Assembly (NCBI RefSeq): GCF_000188055.2
Contig: NZ_AEUZ02000001.1
Coordinates: forward strand, 248,001 to 312,000
DNA: 64,000 nucleotides
Reading direction: 5' to 3'
Source: Streptococcus urinalis 2285-97
Lineage (GTDB): Bacteria > Bacillota > Bacilli > Lactobacillales > Streptococcaceae
Positions 9,384-19,200 of this stretch are shown here, one piece after another. Each line of letters starts with the position of its first letter. Within the stretch, counting starts at the first letter, position 1. The position numbers and the translations under genes are program-made. The notes beneath the pieces are model-generated. The model did not search any database and was not told the origin of the DNA. It saw only the letters and a program-made list of their open reading frames with translations.

Positions 9384-11607
9384 ATGAAAAAGCAATTATT
9401 AAAATCAGCGGCAGTCTTAACACTAGCAGCAACAGTAGCCACAACTTGTCAGCCGGTTGGAGCGATTAGTTACATTAGAGATAATAATAAATATCCTAAA
9501 GTAAGTTTTTTTGAGAATAATGATTTAATTGATAGTAACTATTATAAAGTAGCATTTGAAGCTTTAGATGATAAACTTTTTGATATTAATCATTGGATCA
9601 ATAGTGAAGAGTTTAAAGAAAAAGAATTTAAAAATGCTATAGAGACATTAATAGTAAGTACAGTGCAATATGAGCAATATTTAAATTCATTAAGTAAATT
9701 AAGTATTAGTAATAAAGATACTGAAAAACCTGAATATAGTCATATAGATAAGCTTTTTATAAAAAAAGGAATTAATAATTTAGGAATTAAAAATTTTAAT
9801 TTGATTTATGAAAGTTTAAAAAATAATATTAGTAACTTCAATAAAGAAGTGAAAGAAATTTATAAACAGCATTCAGATTTATATCCTTTCTATTACTATG
9901 TTGGTTCTGACGTAAAATTTAATGAGGTTAGAAAAGAATATTATAATATATATATTAATCAACTAAATGTAATTTATAATAAGCTTAAAATTATTGATAA
10001 AATTATTTTTGATTATTCAAACAGTAAGAAAACAAAAGATGCAGTTGAAATATTAAGTTTTATTTCGAAAGAAATTACTTATCAGGAAAAAAAATCTCCA
10101 TATAAAAATTGGTATTCCTATATCCCAAATATAAGAACAGCAAATAGAAAAATTCAAGAGCTTGATGATGCTATAGATGATTTTTATTCATCAGTATATA
10201 TTGATAGACCTAAAGAATATCCTAGATCAATGAGTTTTCAAAATAATGAAATGAAACAAATTGATAATATAAAGGTGGATTATATATTAAATCCAGAAAG
10301 GAAGCAAGTTAGTCGAGAAGTAGATGATTTTTCAAAAATATATAGAGTAAATGGCTATACACTCTTAGAAGATACTGATACTTCAACTGGGAATATTGCA
10401 AAAGATGTATCAAATTTATTAAAAGAAGTTGAAGAGTTAAAGAAAGAATATCATACATATGCGTCAAATAAGAATTAGATTTATGAAACAATTTGAGATA
10501 CTTTTGTCAATATATATGTCTGCTGATGTAGCTTTACAAATGGTAAATGAGATTAATTTATACGCTAAAGATAGGATTGCTAGAGAACTGTCTATTGATA
10601 TTAATTTAGTAAATAGTAAATACCAAGCTTTAGATATTCAATATGAAAAATTGGTTCTTAAATTAACTGAGTTGCAAAAGATGATTACCGAATTTAAAAA
10701 CGGTAAAAATAATAGGGATCTAAATAAAGATTTAATCAAATTTACTACAAATACAGAAATTAATGACAATGGATTATTGCTTGGTATTGAGAAAGTAATA
10801 TCAAATAAAAAACCAAAGAGAGAGTTTGTATATAAAGCCTTACCTTATCAAAGTGTATATCCTGTCACAACAACTACTGTAATTGAAAATAAATTAAATC
10901 CAATTAATCAAGTCACTCATGTAGAAGTCTTTACACCTCATACTAAGAAAACAACTGATAATAGTGAAACCCTCTCTACCTCAACTCCAAACGATGCGAA
11001 AAAAGAAACTGTGGAAAATCCAAAATCAGAAACAGCAAAACAAGATGGGGTTAAGACACAGGAAGTAACAGTTGAGGCTGTTCAAACAAAAGAAGGACAA
11101 GCAGTTGAAACGCCACAAGATAAAGATGTTCAAACTCAAGCGGTGAGTCAAGAAGAGACAGCAACTGCTCATGAGGCGGTTTCTGCTTATAAAGAGACTG
11201 TAAATACTATCAATGCAGCAGGTTTAAATGCTGGTGAGATTGCGACAGTTATTGCCAACCAAGTTAATAACCTATCTGACATTGAAACATCACTAGGAAA
11301 TGGGAATATCAATAAAGGTGCAGTATCTGTTCTTAAAGATGAGACTGAAAAATTACAAAATCTTATCTGGAATCAATCCTATGCTGTAATTGAAGATTAT
11401 AATTTAGCACGAAATAATTATAATCTTCAAATTCAAACTCAAGAGGTTGAAGTGGATCAAGATATTGAAACAATCCTATCATCATCACAAAAAACCATAA
11501 ATCAGCTTGATTCAAAAATTGGTGCTCGTCAATTAGATAGCGACTTTGTTAACCAAATATTATCAGTTAAAGATATGACTGCAAGCCTCCAATCACGTAC
11601 TAAATAA
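9384..11607 (+). pseudogene. Secreted helical surface/virulence-type protein, split by a frameshift
   Basis: I do not recognise the family. The first part (9384-10478, 364 aa) has a clear signal peptide (KKQLLKSAAVLTLAATVATT, cut likely after VGA) and then a Lys/Asn/Ile-rich, mostly helical protein. It ends at TAG 10476-10478. A second open frame, shifted by one, runs to 11607 with no ribosome site or signal peptide of its own. Removing one T at about 10476 joins the two (SNKN then RFMKQFEILLS) into one protein of roughly 740 residues. The C-terminal third is Gln/Thr/Val-rich, then helical, with no LPXTG. The first two thirds are very AT-rich, the last third closer to the genome average, so the gene may be a mosaic. 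A programmed or sequencing frameshift cannot be excluded. Confidence 0.7.
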
Positions 11608-11710
11608 CAAAGACCCCCCTTTTTAACTATTCCTAATAAACACTACTTAACAAAACTAAAAAATAACTGAAGCTAAACAGTTCTAAGTAATATAAGACAC
11701 AATCATGATA

Positions 11711-11747
11711 AGAGACTAAAAACGACACGTTTTTTAGTCTCTTTTTT
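11711..11747 (+). terminator. Terminator after the secreted protein gene
   Basis: AGAGACTAAAAACG pairs with CGTTTTTTAGTCTCT (one bulged T), followed by a T run. Confidence 0.88.
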
Positions 11748-11754
11748 GAATCGT

Positions 11755-11783
11755 TTGACAAGTCGATCATTTTGCGTTATAAA
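11755..11783 (+). promoter_or_regulatory. Strong promoter of the amidohydrolase gene
   Basis: Consensus TTGACA (11755-11760), 17 bases, TATAAA (11778-11783). A ribosome site GAAGAAGGTAGG lies before the ATG at 11820. The intact promoter suggests that the damage to the gene is recent. Confidence 0.8.
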
Positions 11784-11819
11784 TATCCCTAACAAAATGT
11801 GGAAGAAGGTAGGCAACTA

Positions 11820-12965
11820 ATGAGTGAGTAAGAGGCATTTTATCAAAAACTAAATCAAATCAGACATTATATCCATCAGCATCCTGAGATTTCCGAAAAA
11901 GAATTTGAGACAACACAATTTTTAAAAGAAAACATTGAGGCCTTAGGAATCACAATTATTGATAAAGGGTTAAAGACGGGATTTATTGCAGAAATTGGTA
12001 GTGGAAATCCCATTATTGCTCTACGGGCAGATATTGATGCACTACCCATACAAGAAAAAAACGATCTACCATATGCTAGTCAAAATGGTGCCATGCATGC
12101 TTGTGGACATGATTTTCATCAAACTTCTTTGCTAGGTGCAGCAGAAAAGTTAAAAGAAATAGAAGAACAGCTGAAAGGAACGGTAAGGCTAACCTTCCAA
12201 CCTGCAGAGGAAGTTTCAAAAGGTGCTTATCATGTTATCGAACAAGGTGGACTAGAAGGCGTCTCAGCAATTATTGGATATCATAATAATCCTCACTTAA
12301 AGCCTGGCCAAATTGGTTTGAGGTCAAAAGCCATTATGGCTGCAGTGGAAAAATTTACAGTTACAGTTGAGGGAGTTAGTGGACATGCCGCAAGACCAGA
12401 GTTTGGTGTTGATACTGTGCTTGCAATCACAACAATGGTAAATAATCTTCAAGCCATTGTTTCTCGAATGACCTCACCCTTTGAGCCAACTGTATTATCT
12501 GTGACACATATTGATGTTGGTTCCACATGGAATGTCTTACCTCAATCTGGTTATTTTGAAGGGACTATTCGTAGTTTTGATCCACAAGGAAGACAAACGT
12601 TAAGAGAACGTTTTGAGCGGATTGTAACAGCTAGTGCTGAACAATTTCAAGCAAAGGTTTCCATAAAGTGGGATCAAACGCCAACAGTGACCTATAACGA
12701 TGAAACGCTAACGCCCTTAGTATTTGAACATTCTAAAAACTTTGCTCAAGTTATCGAAATTCCTCCATTAACTGGAGGAGAAGACTTTGCTGCTTATCAA
12801 GAACAAATCCCTGGTGTCTTTGCATTAATTGGCTCAAATGGGGATGAAGGAGCTCCTGATTTACACCATGATACATTTATGGTTAAAGACCAAGCTCTTG
12901 AAACAGCAGTTACTTATTATGTAGAAAATGCAAAATTACTTCTTAATTACTTTGATATGAAATAA
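11820..12965 (+). pseudogene. M20-family amidohydrolase (N-acyl-amino acid / hippurate hydrolase type), stop at codon 4
   Basis: From the ATG at 11820 the frame reads M-S-E-stop (TAA 11829-11831) and then stays open to 12965 with the full family sequence. The N-terminal HPEISEKEF and the metal-site motifs RADIDALP and HACGHD, then PAEE, and the C-terminal LHHDTF His ligand are all present. Intact length would be about 381 residues. Such enzymes release amino acids from N-acyl or amide conjugates. No ATG, GTG or TTG with a ribosome site lies between the stop and 12093; starting at 12093 would delete the RADIDALP region. It is therefore probably silent unless the TAA is read through. It precedes amino-acid uptake genes, which fits its role. 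Confidence 0.85.
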
Positions 12966-12978
12966 TCTGAGATTTATT

Positions 12979-12997
12979 TGATAGTCTAATCTTATCA
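12979..12997 (+). promoter_or_regulatory. Candidate CmbR/CysR operator before the binding-lipoprotein gene
   Basis: TGATA, nine bases, TATCA: an exact match to the TGATA-N9-TATCA box I recall as the predicted site of the streptococcal LysR-type cysteine regulator (CmbR/CysR). Its centre is about 65 bp before the start predicted from the extended -10 TGATAGAAT (13038-13046), the usual LysR-type activation geometry. The assignment to that regulator is inference. Confidence 0.55.
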
Positions 12998-13075
12998 TCT
13001 TGATATGATTTTATTATTAGTTAAGTGAATTTTAAAATGATAGAATATAAATAATAATGCTTAAGGAGAAATAGT

Positions 13076-13915
13076 ATGTTAAAGAAAAAAGTTTTAGGTC
13101 TTGCTGGGCTTGCACTTGCTTCAACACTTGTCTTGGCAACGTGTGGTTCTAAAGACTCAGATAGTAAGTCTAATGGCTCAGAAAAAGAAAAAGTTGTGTT
13201 CGCAACTTCAGGAGCAACTGCACCATTTGCTTACCAAAAAGATGGCAAACTAACAGGATTTGACATTGAGGTAGCTAAAACAGTCTTTAAAGGATCTGAA
13301 AAATATGATGTTTCATTTAAGAAAACAGAATGGTCTTCTATTTTTACAGGATTAGACTCAGATAAATACCAAATGGCTGGTGTTAATATCAGTTATAGTA
13401 AAGAGCGTGCTTCTAAATACCTATACTCATATCCAACGGGATCAACACCATCAGTATTAGTTGTTCCAAAAGATTCAGATATTAAATCATACAGTGATAT
13501 TGGTGGCCATTCCACACAAGTTGTTCAAGGGACAACAACAGAAGCTCAATTGAAGAAATATAATGAGACAGCTTCTAAAAAAGTAGAATTGAAATACACC
13601 AATGAAAATATTACGCAAACGTTAGCAAACTTAAGTGAAGGAAAAGCAGATTTCAAGATCTTTGATGCACCAACGGTTAAAACAATCATCAAAAATCAAA
13701 ACTTAGATAATTTGAAAACAATTGAGTTGAAATCAAAAGAACAACCTTATATCTACTTCCTATTTAGTCAAGACCAAACAAAACTTCAAAAATATGTTAA
13801 CCAACGTATTAAGAAATTAAATGAAGACGGAACAATCAAGGAACTTGCTGAAGAGTACCTTGGCGGTGATTATGTTCCTTCAAAATCTGACTTAAAAGTA
13901 CCAAGTGGTAATTAA
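13076..13915 (+). CDS. Amino-acid ABC transporter substrate-binding lipoprotein (cyst(e)ine type likely)
   Basis: 279 residues. The signal peptide ends in a lipobox-like L-A-T-C (residue 23), so the mature protein is lipid-anchored. The rest is a family 3 periplasmic-binding fold: FATSGATAPFAY, KLTGFDIEVAK and the EEYLGGDY end are typical of polar or sulfur amino-acid binders. No permease or ATPase gene is adjacent, so it must use a transporter encoded elsewhere or the metNI pair downstream. An upstream CmbR-like box favours cystine or a related sulfur compound. AAGGAG precedes the ATG. It is followed by its own terminator. Confidence 0.87.
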   Translation: MLKKKVLGLAGLALASTLVLATCGSKDSDSKSNGSEKEKVVFATSGATAPFAYQKDGKLTGFDIEVAKTVFKGSEKYDVSFKKTEWSSIFTGLDSDKYQMAGVNISYSKERASKYLYSYPTGSTPSVLVVPKDSDIKSYSDIGGHSTQVVQGTTTEAQLKKYNETASKKVELKYTNENITQTLANLSEGKADFKIFDAPTVKTIIKNQNLDNLKTIELKSKEQPYIYFLFSQDQTKLQKYVNQRIKKLNEDGTIKELAEEYLGGDYVPSKSDLKVPSGN

Positions 13916-13925
13916 GAAGATTATT

Positions 13926-13956
13926 AAAAAAGAGCTAGTTAATCTAGCTCTTTTTT
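13926..13956 (+). terminator. Terminator after the binding-lipoprotein gene
   Basis: AAAAAGAGCTAG pairs with CTAGCTCTTTTT, followed by T. Confidence 0.93.
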
Positions 13957-13958
13957 GA

Positions 13959-13975
13959 TATAGTTTTTGCCTATA
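13959..13975 (+). promoter_or_regulatory. Candidate MET-box (MtaR/MetR operator) before the first metQ
   Basis: TATAGTTTTTGCCTATA matches the streptococcal MET-box consensus TATAGTTTnAAACTATA at 13 of 16 defined positions, with a perfect left arm. Its centre is about 64 bp before the start predicted from TTGTCA (13998-14003) and TATAAA (14019-14024). The consensus is recalled, not looked up. Confidence 0.55.
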
Positions 13976-14057
13976 TGTCTTTGCTGTTTTTAACAATTTG
14001 TCAGATCTTCTACTTTTCTATAAACTAAAATTAGTAATATAGAAAAAGAGGAAAACG

Positions 14058-14902
14058 ATGAAGTTTAAACGATTTTTATTGGAATAGCTGCCATATCAAC
14101 ATTAGTTTTATCAGCTTGTGGTTCAAAACAAAATGATAGCAAAACCATTACAGTTGGTCTGATGACCAAAACAGATTCTGATGAAGCTCGTTGGGATAAA
14201 ATTGAAGAGTTACTAAAAAAAGATGGTATTAAACTAAAGTATAAGGAATTTACAGATTATAATCAGCCAAATAAAGCAGTTGAAAATGGAGAAGTTGATA
14301 TTAATGCTTTTCAAACCTACATTTATCAAGACAACTGGAATAAGGAAAATAAAGGCCATATTGTAACCATAGCCGAAACTTATATTAGTCCAATCAATCT
14401 TTTCTCTGGGACAGATCAACAAGGAAAGGCCAAATATAACTCCATTAAAGAATTACCTGATGGTGCTAAAATTGCCATTCAAAATGATGTGACTAATGAA
14501 AGTCGTGCCTTATATGTCTTGCAAGCTGCTGGTTTGATTAAACTCAATGTTAAAAATGGAGCTGTTGCAGGTCTAAATAATATTAGTGAAAATAAAAAGC
14601 ATTTAAACTTTAAAGAACTTGATGCAAGTCAAACGGCAAGGGCTTTAAAATCGGTAGATGCAGCAATTGTTAATAATAATTATGCTATTCCAGCTAAACT
14701 TGACTTTAAAACTTCCCTTTATAAAGAAATGGCCGGTAAAGATTCAAAACAATGGTTTAATATCTTATCTGGAAAAAAAGGATGGCAGAAAACGAAGAAA
14801 GCTGCAGCTATCAAAAAATTAGTCAAAGATTACCACACAGACGCTGTCAAAAACGTTATTTTAAAAACATCTGATGGTGTAGATGTCCCTGTTTGGAAGT
14901 AG
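14058..14902 (+). pseudogene. metQ: Methionine-binding lipoprotein MetQ, first copy, frameshifted in the signal peptide
   Basis: The ATG at 14058 has a good AGAGGA site but reads only nine codons to TAG 14085-14087. Adding one T to the T5 run at 14073-14077 restores a standard lipoprotein signal (KFKRFFIGIAAISTLVLSAC) fused to an intact MetQ body ending at 14902. The mature part closely matches the second copy just downstream (TDSDEARWDK, KEFTDYNQPNKAVENGEVD, DASQTARALKSVDAAIVNNNYA). The downstream ATG at 14162 would make a cytoplasmic protein without lipid anchor and has no ribosome site. The body is well preserved, so the lesion looks recent or reversible by slippage in the T run. Confidence 0.85.
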
Positions 14903-14933
14903 GAAACATGCTTGAGCATGTTTCTTATTTTTT
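14903..14933 (+). terminator. Terminator after the first metQ
   Basis: GAAACATGC pairs with GCATGTTTC around TTGA, followed by a T-rich tract. Confidence 0.88.
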
Positions 14934-14941
14934 ATTATTGT

Positions 14942-14958
14942 TATAACCAATAACTATA
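14942..14958 (+). promoter_or_regulatory. Weaker candidate MET-box before the second metQ
   Basis: TATAACCAATAACTATA matches the recalled MET-box at 11 of 16 positions; the right arm is nearly perfect, the left keeps only TATA. Its centre is about 66 bp before the start predicted from the promoter at 14981-15009, the same geometry as the other copies. Confidence 0.4.
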
Positions 14959-14980
14959 ACTAAGTCCTATTTTTAACAAT

Positions 14981-15009
14981 TTGAAACCTATAACAGTATG
15001 AGTTAGAAT
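14981..15009 (+). promoter_or_regulatory. Promoter of the second metQ
   Basis: TTGAAA (14981-14986), 17 bases, TAGAAT (15004-15009). The TTTTAACAATTTG just upstream is also found before the first metQ, a trace of gene duplication that included the promoter. Confidence 0.65.
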
Positions 15010-15042
15010 AGATTCAGTTAAAAATTGAAAGAGGACATAATC

Positions 15043-15891
15043 ATGAAATTAAAGAAAATTTTAGGAATTACAAGTATTGCACTTGCTTCAACTTTATTAT
15101 TAACAGCTTGTGGTGGTAAATCAAGTGACAAAGATACCTTAACAGTTGGTGTCATGACGAGATCAGATTCTGAAAAAGCAAAATGGGATCAGGTTGAAAA
15201 AAACCTTGAAAAAGATGGTGTTAAACTAAAATTTAAAGAGTTTACGGATTACTCTCAACCAAACAAAGCAGTTGCAAATGGAGAAGTTGATGTTAATGCT
15301 TTCCAACATTATAATTTCTTAAATAACTGGAATAAAGAAAACAAACAAAATCTTGTAGCTATAGGTGAAACTTATATCAGTCCAATCCATTTGTTCTCAG
15401 GAACAAGTCAAAATGGGAAAGCAAAATACACTTCAGTAAGTCAACTTCCTGATGGTGCAAAAATTTCAGTACCAAATGATGCTACAAATGAAAGTCGTGC
15501 ACTTTATGTGCTACAATCAGCAGGATTGATTAAATTGAATGTTTCTGGTGAAAAATTAGCAACTATTGCTAATATCAAAGAAAACAAAAAAGACCTTGAT
15601 ATTAAAGAGTTAGATGCTAGTCAAACAGCTCGTTCACTTACATCAGTTGATGCAGCTATTGTCAATAATAATTATGCAGTACCTGCTAAAATTGATTACA
15701 AAACATCACTATACAAAGAAAAAATTGATAAAAATTCAAAACAATGGATTAATGTCATTGCAGGCAAGAAAAATTGGAAAAAATCTGACAAAGCAGCTAC
15801 TATTAAGAAATTAGTTAAAGCTTACCACCAAAACAGTGTTAAAAAAGTCATTAAGGATGCTACAAACGGAACAGACGTAGCAGCTTGGTAA
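15043..15891 (+). CDS. metQ: Methionine-binding lipoprotein MetQ, intact copy
   Basis: 282 residues; the solute receptor of the MetNIQ importer for methionine. Signal peptide MKLKKILGITSIALASTLLL ending in lipobox LTAC, so the mature protein begins at a lipid-modified Cys followed by GGKSSDKD. The NLPA-family fold shows TVGVMTRSDSEKAKW, FTDYSQPNKAV and NESRALYVLQSAGLIKL. An ATG at 15025 is in frame, but AAAGAGGA sits in the right place for the ATG at 15043, which also gives a proper signal peptide. It is a tandem duplicate of the broken gene upstream. Confidence 0.94.
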   Translation: MKLKKILGITSIALASTLLLTACGGKSSDKDTLTVGVMTRSDSEKAKWDQVEKNLEKDGVKLKFKEFTDYSQPNKAVANGEVDVNAFQHYNFLNNWNKENKQNLVAIGETYISPIHLFSGTSQNGKAKYTSVSQLPDGAKISVPNDATNESRALYVLQSAGLIKLNVSGEKLATIANIKENKKDLDIKELDASQTARSLTSVDAAIVNNNYAVPAKIDYKTSLYKEKIDKNSKQWINVIAGKKNWKKSDKAATIKKLVKAYHQNSVKKVIKDATNGTDVAAW

Positions 15892-15901
15892 AAAACATAG
15901 A

Positions 15902-15935
15902 AGTGACGTGTTTGGTATGACACGTCGCTTTGTCT
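15902..15935 (+). terminator. Hairpin after the second metQ, probable weak terminator
   Basis: AGTGACGTGT pairs with ACACGTCGCT (one G-U) around eight bases, followed by an interrupted T tract, so partial read-through into metNI is likely. Confidence 0.6.
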
Positions 15936-15951
15936 TATGAAAAATCTGCTT

Positions 15952-15980
15952 TTGTCTAGTGTATTTTTCTATGATACAAT
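15952..15980 (+). promoter_or_regulatory. Promoter of metNI
   Basis: TTGTCT (15952-15957), 17 bases, TACAAT (15975-15980) with a TG at 15972-15973. No MET-box is visible at the -65 position. Confidence 0.7.
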
Positions 15981-16000
15981 CAAAGCATTCACTATTTTTT

Positions 16001-16024
16001 CTGTAATGGCTTAAGCCATTACAG
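16001..16024 (+). promoter_or_regulatory. Perfect 24-bp palindrome in the metNI leader
   Basis: Two 12-base arms (CTGTAATGGCTT and its exact reverse complement) meet with no spacer about 15-38 bases after the predicted start and 26 bases before the metN ATG. It is not followed by a T run. It could be an operator or a leader hairpin next to the ribosome site (CAGGAGTTAGGAG). Confidence 0.65.
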
Positions 16025-16049
16025 ATTAGTTATCAGGAGTTAGGAGTTT

Positions 16050-17117
16050 ATGAGTCAAGCAATCATTCAATTAGAGAATATTGATATTACTTTTCATCAA
16101 AAAAAACGTGTTGTTGAAGCTGTAAAGGATGTTTCCGTTCAGATTAATCAAGGAGATATATATGGTATTGTTGGTTATTCAGGAGCTGGTAAGTCAACTT
16201 TAGTTCGCGTGATTAACCTATTACAAGAACCGACATCGGGCAAGGTCACAATAGATGAAGATGTCACTTTTACAGATGGAAAGGTTCAATTATCATCAAA
16301 AGACCTTCGTCAAAAACGTCGTGATATTGGGATGATTTTCCAACATTTCAATTTAATGGCTCAAAAAACAGCAAAAGAAAATATTACTTTTGCCTTACAT
16401 CATTCATCGTTAACAAAAGCTGAAAAAGAAAAGAAAGTTGAAGATCTCTTAGAACTTGTTGGTCTAGCAGACCGTGCTGACAACTATCCTTCACAACTTT
16501 CAGGTGGTCAAAAGCAACGTGTTGCTATTGCGCGTGCATTGGCAAATGATCCGAAGATTTTGATTTCAGACGAAGCGACTTCAGCATTAGACCCTAAAAC
16601 AACTAAACAAATCTTAGCTTTATTACAAGATTTAAATCAAAAATTAGGTCTAACAATTGTCATGATCACTCATGAGATGCAAATCGTCAAAGATATTTGT
16701 AATCGCGTTGCTGTTATGCAAAGTGGTGTCATGATTGAAGAAGGTACTGTCCTAGATATCTTTTCTAATCCTCAACAGCCATTAACTCAGGAGTTTATCA
16801 GAACAGCAACAGGAATTGATGAAGCAATGGTTAAAATTAATCAACAATCAATTGTTCAAGAACTCCCTGATTCTGCCATCATGGTTCAATTAAAATATGC
16901 TGGAACTTCAACAGATGAACCTATTTTAAATGAAATATACAAACGCTATGAAGTGACAGCAAATATTTTATATGGCAATATTGAGATTTTAGATCAAGTC
17001 CCAGTTGGTGAAATGGTTGTTGTTTTAGATGGACAGCCTGAAAATGTTGCTTTAGCTGAGAAAGCACTTGAAGATGCAGGAGTCTCAGTAACTGTTTTGA
17101 AAAGAGGTGCTAAATGA
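16050..17117 (+). CDS. metN: Methionine ABC transporter ATP-binding protein MetN
   Basis: 355 residues. The ATPase domain (about 1-245) has Walker [11 protein letters not shown]-loop IFQHFN, signature LSGGQKQR, Walker [13 protein letters not shown] and the H-loop THE. A C-terminal ligand-binding NIL domain (about 270-350) follows, which in MetN binds methionine and shuts the transporter off (trans-inhibition). Its stop overlaps metI by four bases (ATGA). Together with MetI and MetQ it imports methionine at the membrane. Confidence 0.96.
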   Translation: MSQAIIQLENIDITFHQKKRVVEAVKDVSVQINQGDIYGIVGYSGAGKSTLVRVINLLQEPTSGKVTIDEDVTFTDGKVQLSSKDLRQKRRDIGMIFQHFNLMAQKTAKENITFALHHSSLTKAEKEKKVEDLLELVGLADRADNYPSQLSGGQKQRVAIARALANDPKILISDEATSALDPKTTKQILALLQDLNQKLGLTIVMITHEMQIVKDICNRVAVMQSGVMIEEGTVLDIFSNPQQPLTQEFIRTATGIDEAMVKINQQSIVQELPDSAIMVQLKYAGTSTDEPILNEIYKRYEVTANILYGNIEILDQVPVGEMVVVLDGQPENVALAEKALEDAGVSVTVLKRGAK

Positions 17118-17806
17118 TTGATTTAATAAGAACCTACCTACCAAATGTATATGAGTTAGGGTGGTCAGGTGATGCTGGCTGGGGCTTAGCTATTTGGAAT
17201 ACGCTTTATATGACGATTATTCCTTTTATCATTGGTGGTATTATTGGTCTGTTTATTGGTCTGTTGCTTGTCCTAATGGGACCAGGGGGAGTTATTGAAA
17301 ATAAAACAGTTTGTTGGATACTAGATAAAATTACTTCAATCTTTAGAGCTATTCCCTTTGTAATCTTAATTGCAGTATTAGCAAGCTTTACTTATTTCTT
17401 GATGGGAACGGCATTGGGAGCAACTGCTGCTTTAGTACCACTTACTTTTGCGACTTTTCCATTTTTTGCAAGACAAGTTCAAGTTGTCTTTTCTGAACTT
17501 GATAAGGGTGTTATTGAAGCAGCCCAAGCATCAGGTGCTACTTTCTGGGATATTGTTAAAGTTTATCTTGGAGAAGGCTTGCCTGACCTCATTAGAGTTT
17601 CAACAGTAACTCTGATCTCCCTAGTTGGTGAGACAGCTATGGCTGGTGCTATTGGAGCTGGAGGCCTTGGAAATGTTGCTATTTCCTATGGTTATAATCG
17701 TTTTAATAATGATGTAACTTGGGTTGCGACAATTATTATTCTGTTATTGATTTTCTTAATTCAATATTTAGGGGATTTATTAACACGACAAATTAGTCAT
17801 AAATAA
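17114..17806 (+). CDS. metI: Methionine ABC transporter permease MetI
   Basis: 230 residues with about five membrane helices. The ABC coupling loop is [26 protein letters not shown], with the conserved EAA...G spacing that contacts MetN. The [25 protein letters not shown] stretch is characteristic of methionine permeases. Overlapping start with metN ensures coupled synthesis. Also called MetP in some streptococcal annotations. Confidence 0.95.
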   Translation: MIDLIRTYLPNVYELGWSGDAGWGLAIWNTLYMTIIPFIIGGIIGLFIGLLLVLMGPGGVIENKTVCWILDKITSIFRAIPFVILIAVLASFTYFLMGTALGATAALVPLTFATFPFFARQVQVVFSELDKGVIEAAQASGATFWDIVKVYLGEGLPDLIRVSTVTLISLVGETAMAGAIGAGGLGNVAISYGYNRFNNDVTWVATIIILLLIFLIQYLGDLLTRQISHK

Positions 17807-17832
17807 AAAACTTATCTTTGATAAGTTTTTTT
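17805..17832. terminator. Bidirectional terminator between metI and brnQ
   Basis: AAAAAACTTATC and GATAAGTTTTTT form a symmetric stem around TTT. It serves metI on one strand and the convergent brnQ on the other. Confidence 0.9.
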
Positions 17833-19200
17833 ATTTGTTTTAAATTGAAGTATGATGTAGCCAATGCAAAAGCCAATAATTGCAAAAGGTAACCAGCCCA
17901 TAGAATATTTTCCTAAAGGAATAGTAAGAGTAAAGAATTGCGTTACTGTATTTGGTAATTTGAAAAGTCCGGTAAATTCAGATAATGTCGTTAAGGCATC
18001 AAAAATGGCTGGGATGGCAGTTAAAGCCATTGTCGTTTGATAGACTATTGGAGCATTATGAAATAATTTTCGACTAAGAACCAATAAGATGAGGACAATT
18101 GTTAAAGGATAGAGTAAATATAAAACAGGGACAGACCATTTAATGATTTCGGAAAGTCCTCCGAAGTAAAAGAAAATAGAGATGAGTGTGAATATACTTG
18201 CCCAAGTAGGATGTGACAATTGAGGTAATAATTTATGGAAATATTCAGCACATGCGGTTATTAAACCAGTAGATGTCGTTAGACAGGCTAGGAAAATAAC
18301 AATAGCTAAAACAATTTGCCCAATTGCACCTAAATAATAATGAGATGATTTGCTTAAGACATGACCACCATCAATTGTGATACCATTAAGTAAAAATTGT
18401 CCATCTTTGGATTCAAAAAGTGATTGTGAAGTAGCACCAATGTGACCAATAAAAATGTAAATCAAAGCTAGGAGACTAATAGCGATAATACCAGATTTTA
18501 AAGTAATTTTGGTGATATCTTTAGATTTTGTAATACCAAATCCTTTAACGCCGTCAATGACAATAATTGCAAAAGCAAGTGAAGCAAGAGCATCTAATGT
18601 TCCATAACCCTGGATTAGTCCAGCAATAAAAGGAAAGCTTGAAAATGCGTTGTTTGTGTTATTTCCAATGTCATGGGGCTTTCCTAATGGACCAGCAGGA
18701 TTTAAAAATGAAGCAATAACAAAAATAGCAATTATGATTAATAAAGTTGGTGTTAAGATTTTTCCGATGCGATCAACCATTTTTCCTGGTCTCATGGCTA
18801 AATAATAAGAGAGACCAAAAAATAAGAGAGCATAAAGGACTTTGATGAAAAAATGGTTTCCTAAGATAGGAGCAACACCAATTGAATAAGAGGTAGCACC
18901 TGTTCTTGGTATGGCAAAAAATGGACCAATTGATAAATAAAGAGCAACAGAAAAGAAGATGGCATACCATTTTGATACTGGTCTAGCAAGTGATTCGACA
19001 TCATCTCCACCAGATTTAGCAACGGCCATCACCCCAAGTAAGGGAAGTGAAACACCTGTTAAACAAAAACCAATAATAGATGGTATCCAATTGGATCCAG
19101 AATAAATGCCTAAAAATGCTGGGTAAATGAGATTTGCAGATCCAAAAAAGAGGGCAAAAAGCATAAATCCAACAATAATATAAATATTTTTTTGTTTCAT
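17812..19200 (-). CDS. brnQ: Branched-chain amino acid transporter (LIVCS family)
   Basis: 462 residues, about 12 membrane helices. The N-terminus has the family feature ALFFGSANLIYPAFLG, and PRTGATSYSIG follows a few helices later. LIVCS members import leucine, isoleucine and valine with Na+ or H+. It is transcribed towards metI as a single gene. A consensus promoter lies about 70 bases upstream. Its position among peptide- and sulfur-amino-acid uptake genes fits an auxotrophic organism living on host amino acids. Confidence 0.95.
   Translation of the reverse strand: MKQKNIYIIVGFMLFALFFGSANLIYPAFLGIYSGSNWIPSIIGFCLTGVSLPLLGVMAVAKSGGDDVESLARPVSKWYAIFFSVALYLSIGPFFAIPRTGATSYSIGVAPILGNHFFIKVLYALLFFGLSYYLAMRPGKMVDRIGKILTPTLLIIIAIFVIASFLNPAGPLGKPHDIGNNTNNAFSSFPFIAGLIQGYGTLDALASLAFAIIVIDGVKGFGITKSKDITKITLKSGIIAISLLALIYIFIGHIGATSQSLFESKDGQFLLNGITIDGGHVLSKSSHYYLGAIGQIVLAIVIFLACLTTSTGLITACAEYFHKLLPQLSHPTWASIFTLISIFFYFGGLSEIIKWSVPVLYLLYPLTIVLILLVLSRKLFHNAPIVYQTTMALTAIPAIFDALTTLSEFTGLFKLPNTVTQFFTLTIPLGKYSMGWLPFAIIGFCIGYIILQFKTNKKTYQR

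Noticed and set aside
14162..14902. A cytoplasmic MetQ-like protein starting at 14162
   Set aside because: The lipoprotein signal is readable in the neighbouring frame just upstream, so this is a frameshifted lipoprotein gene.
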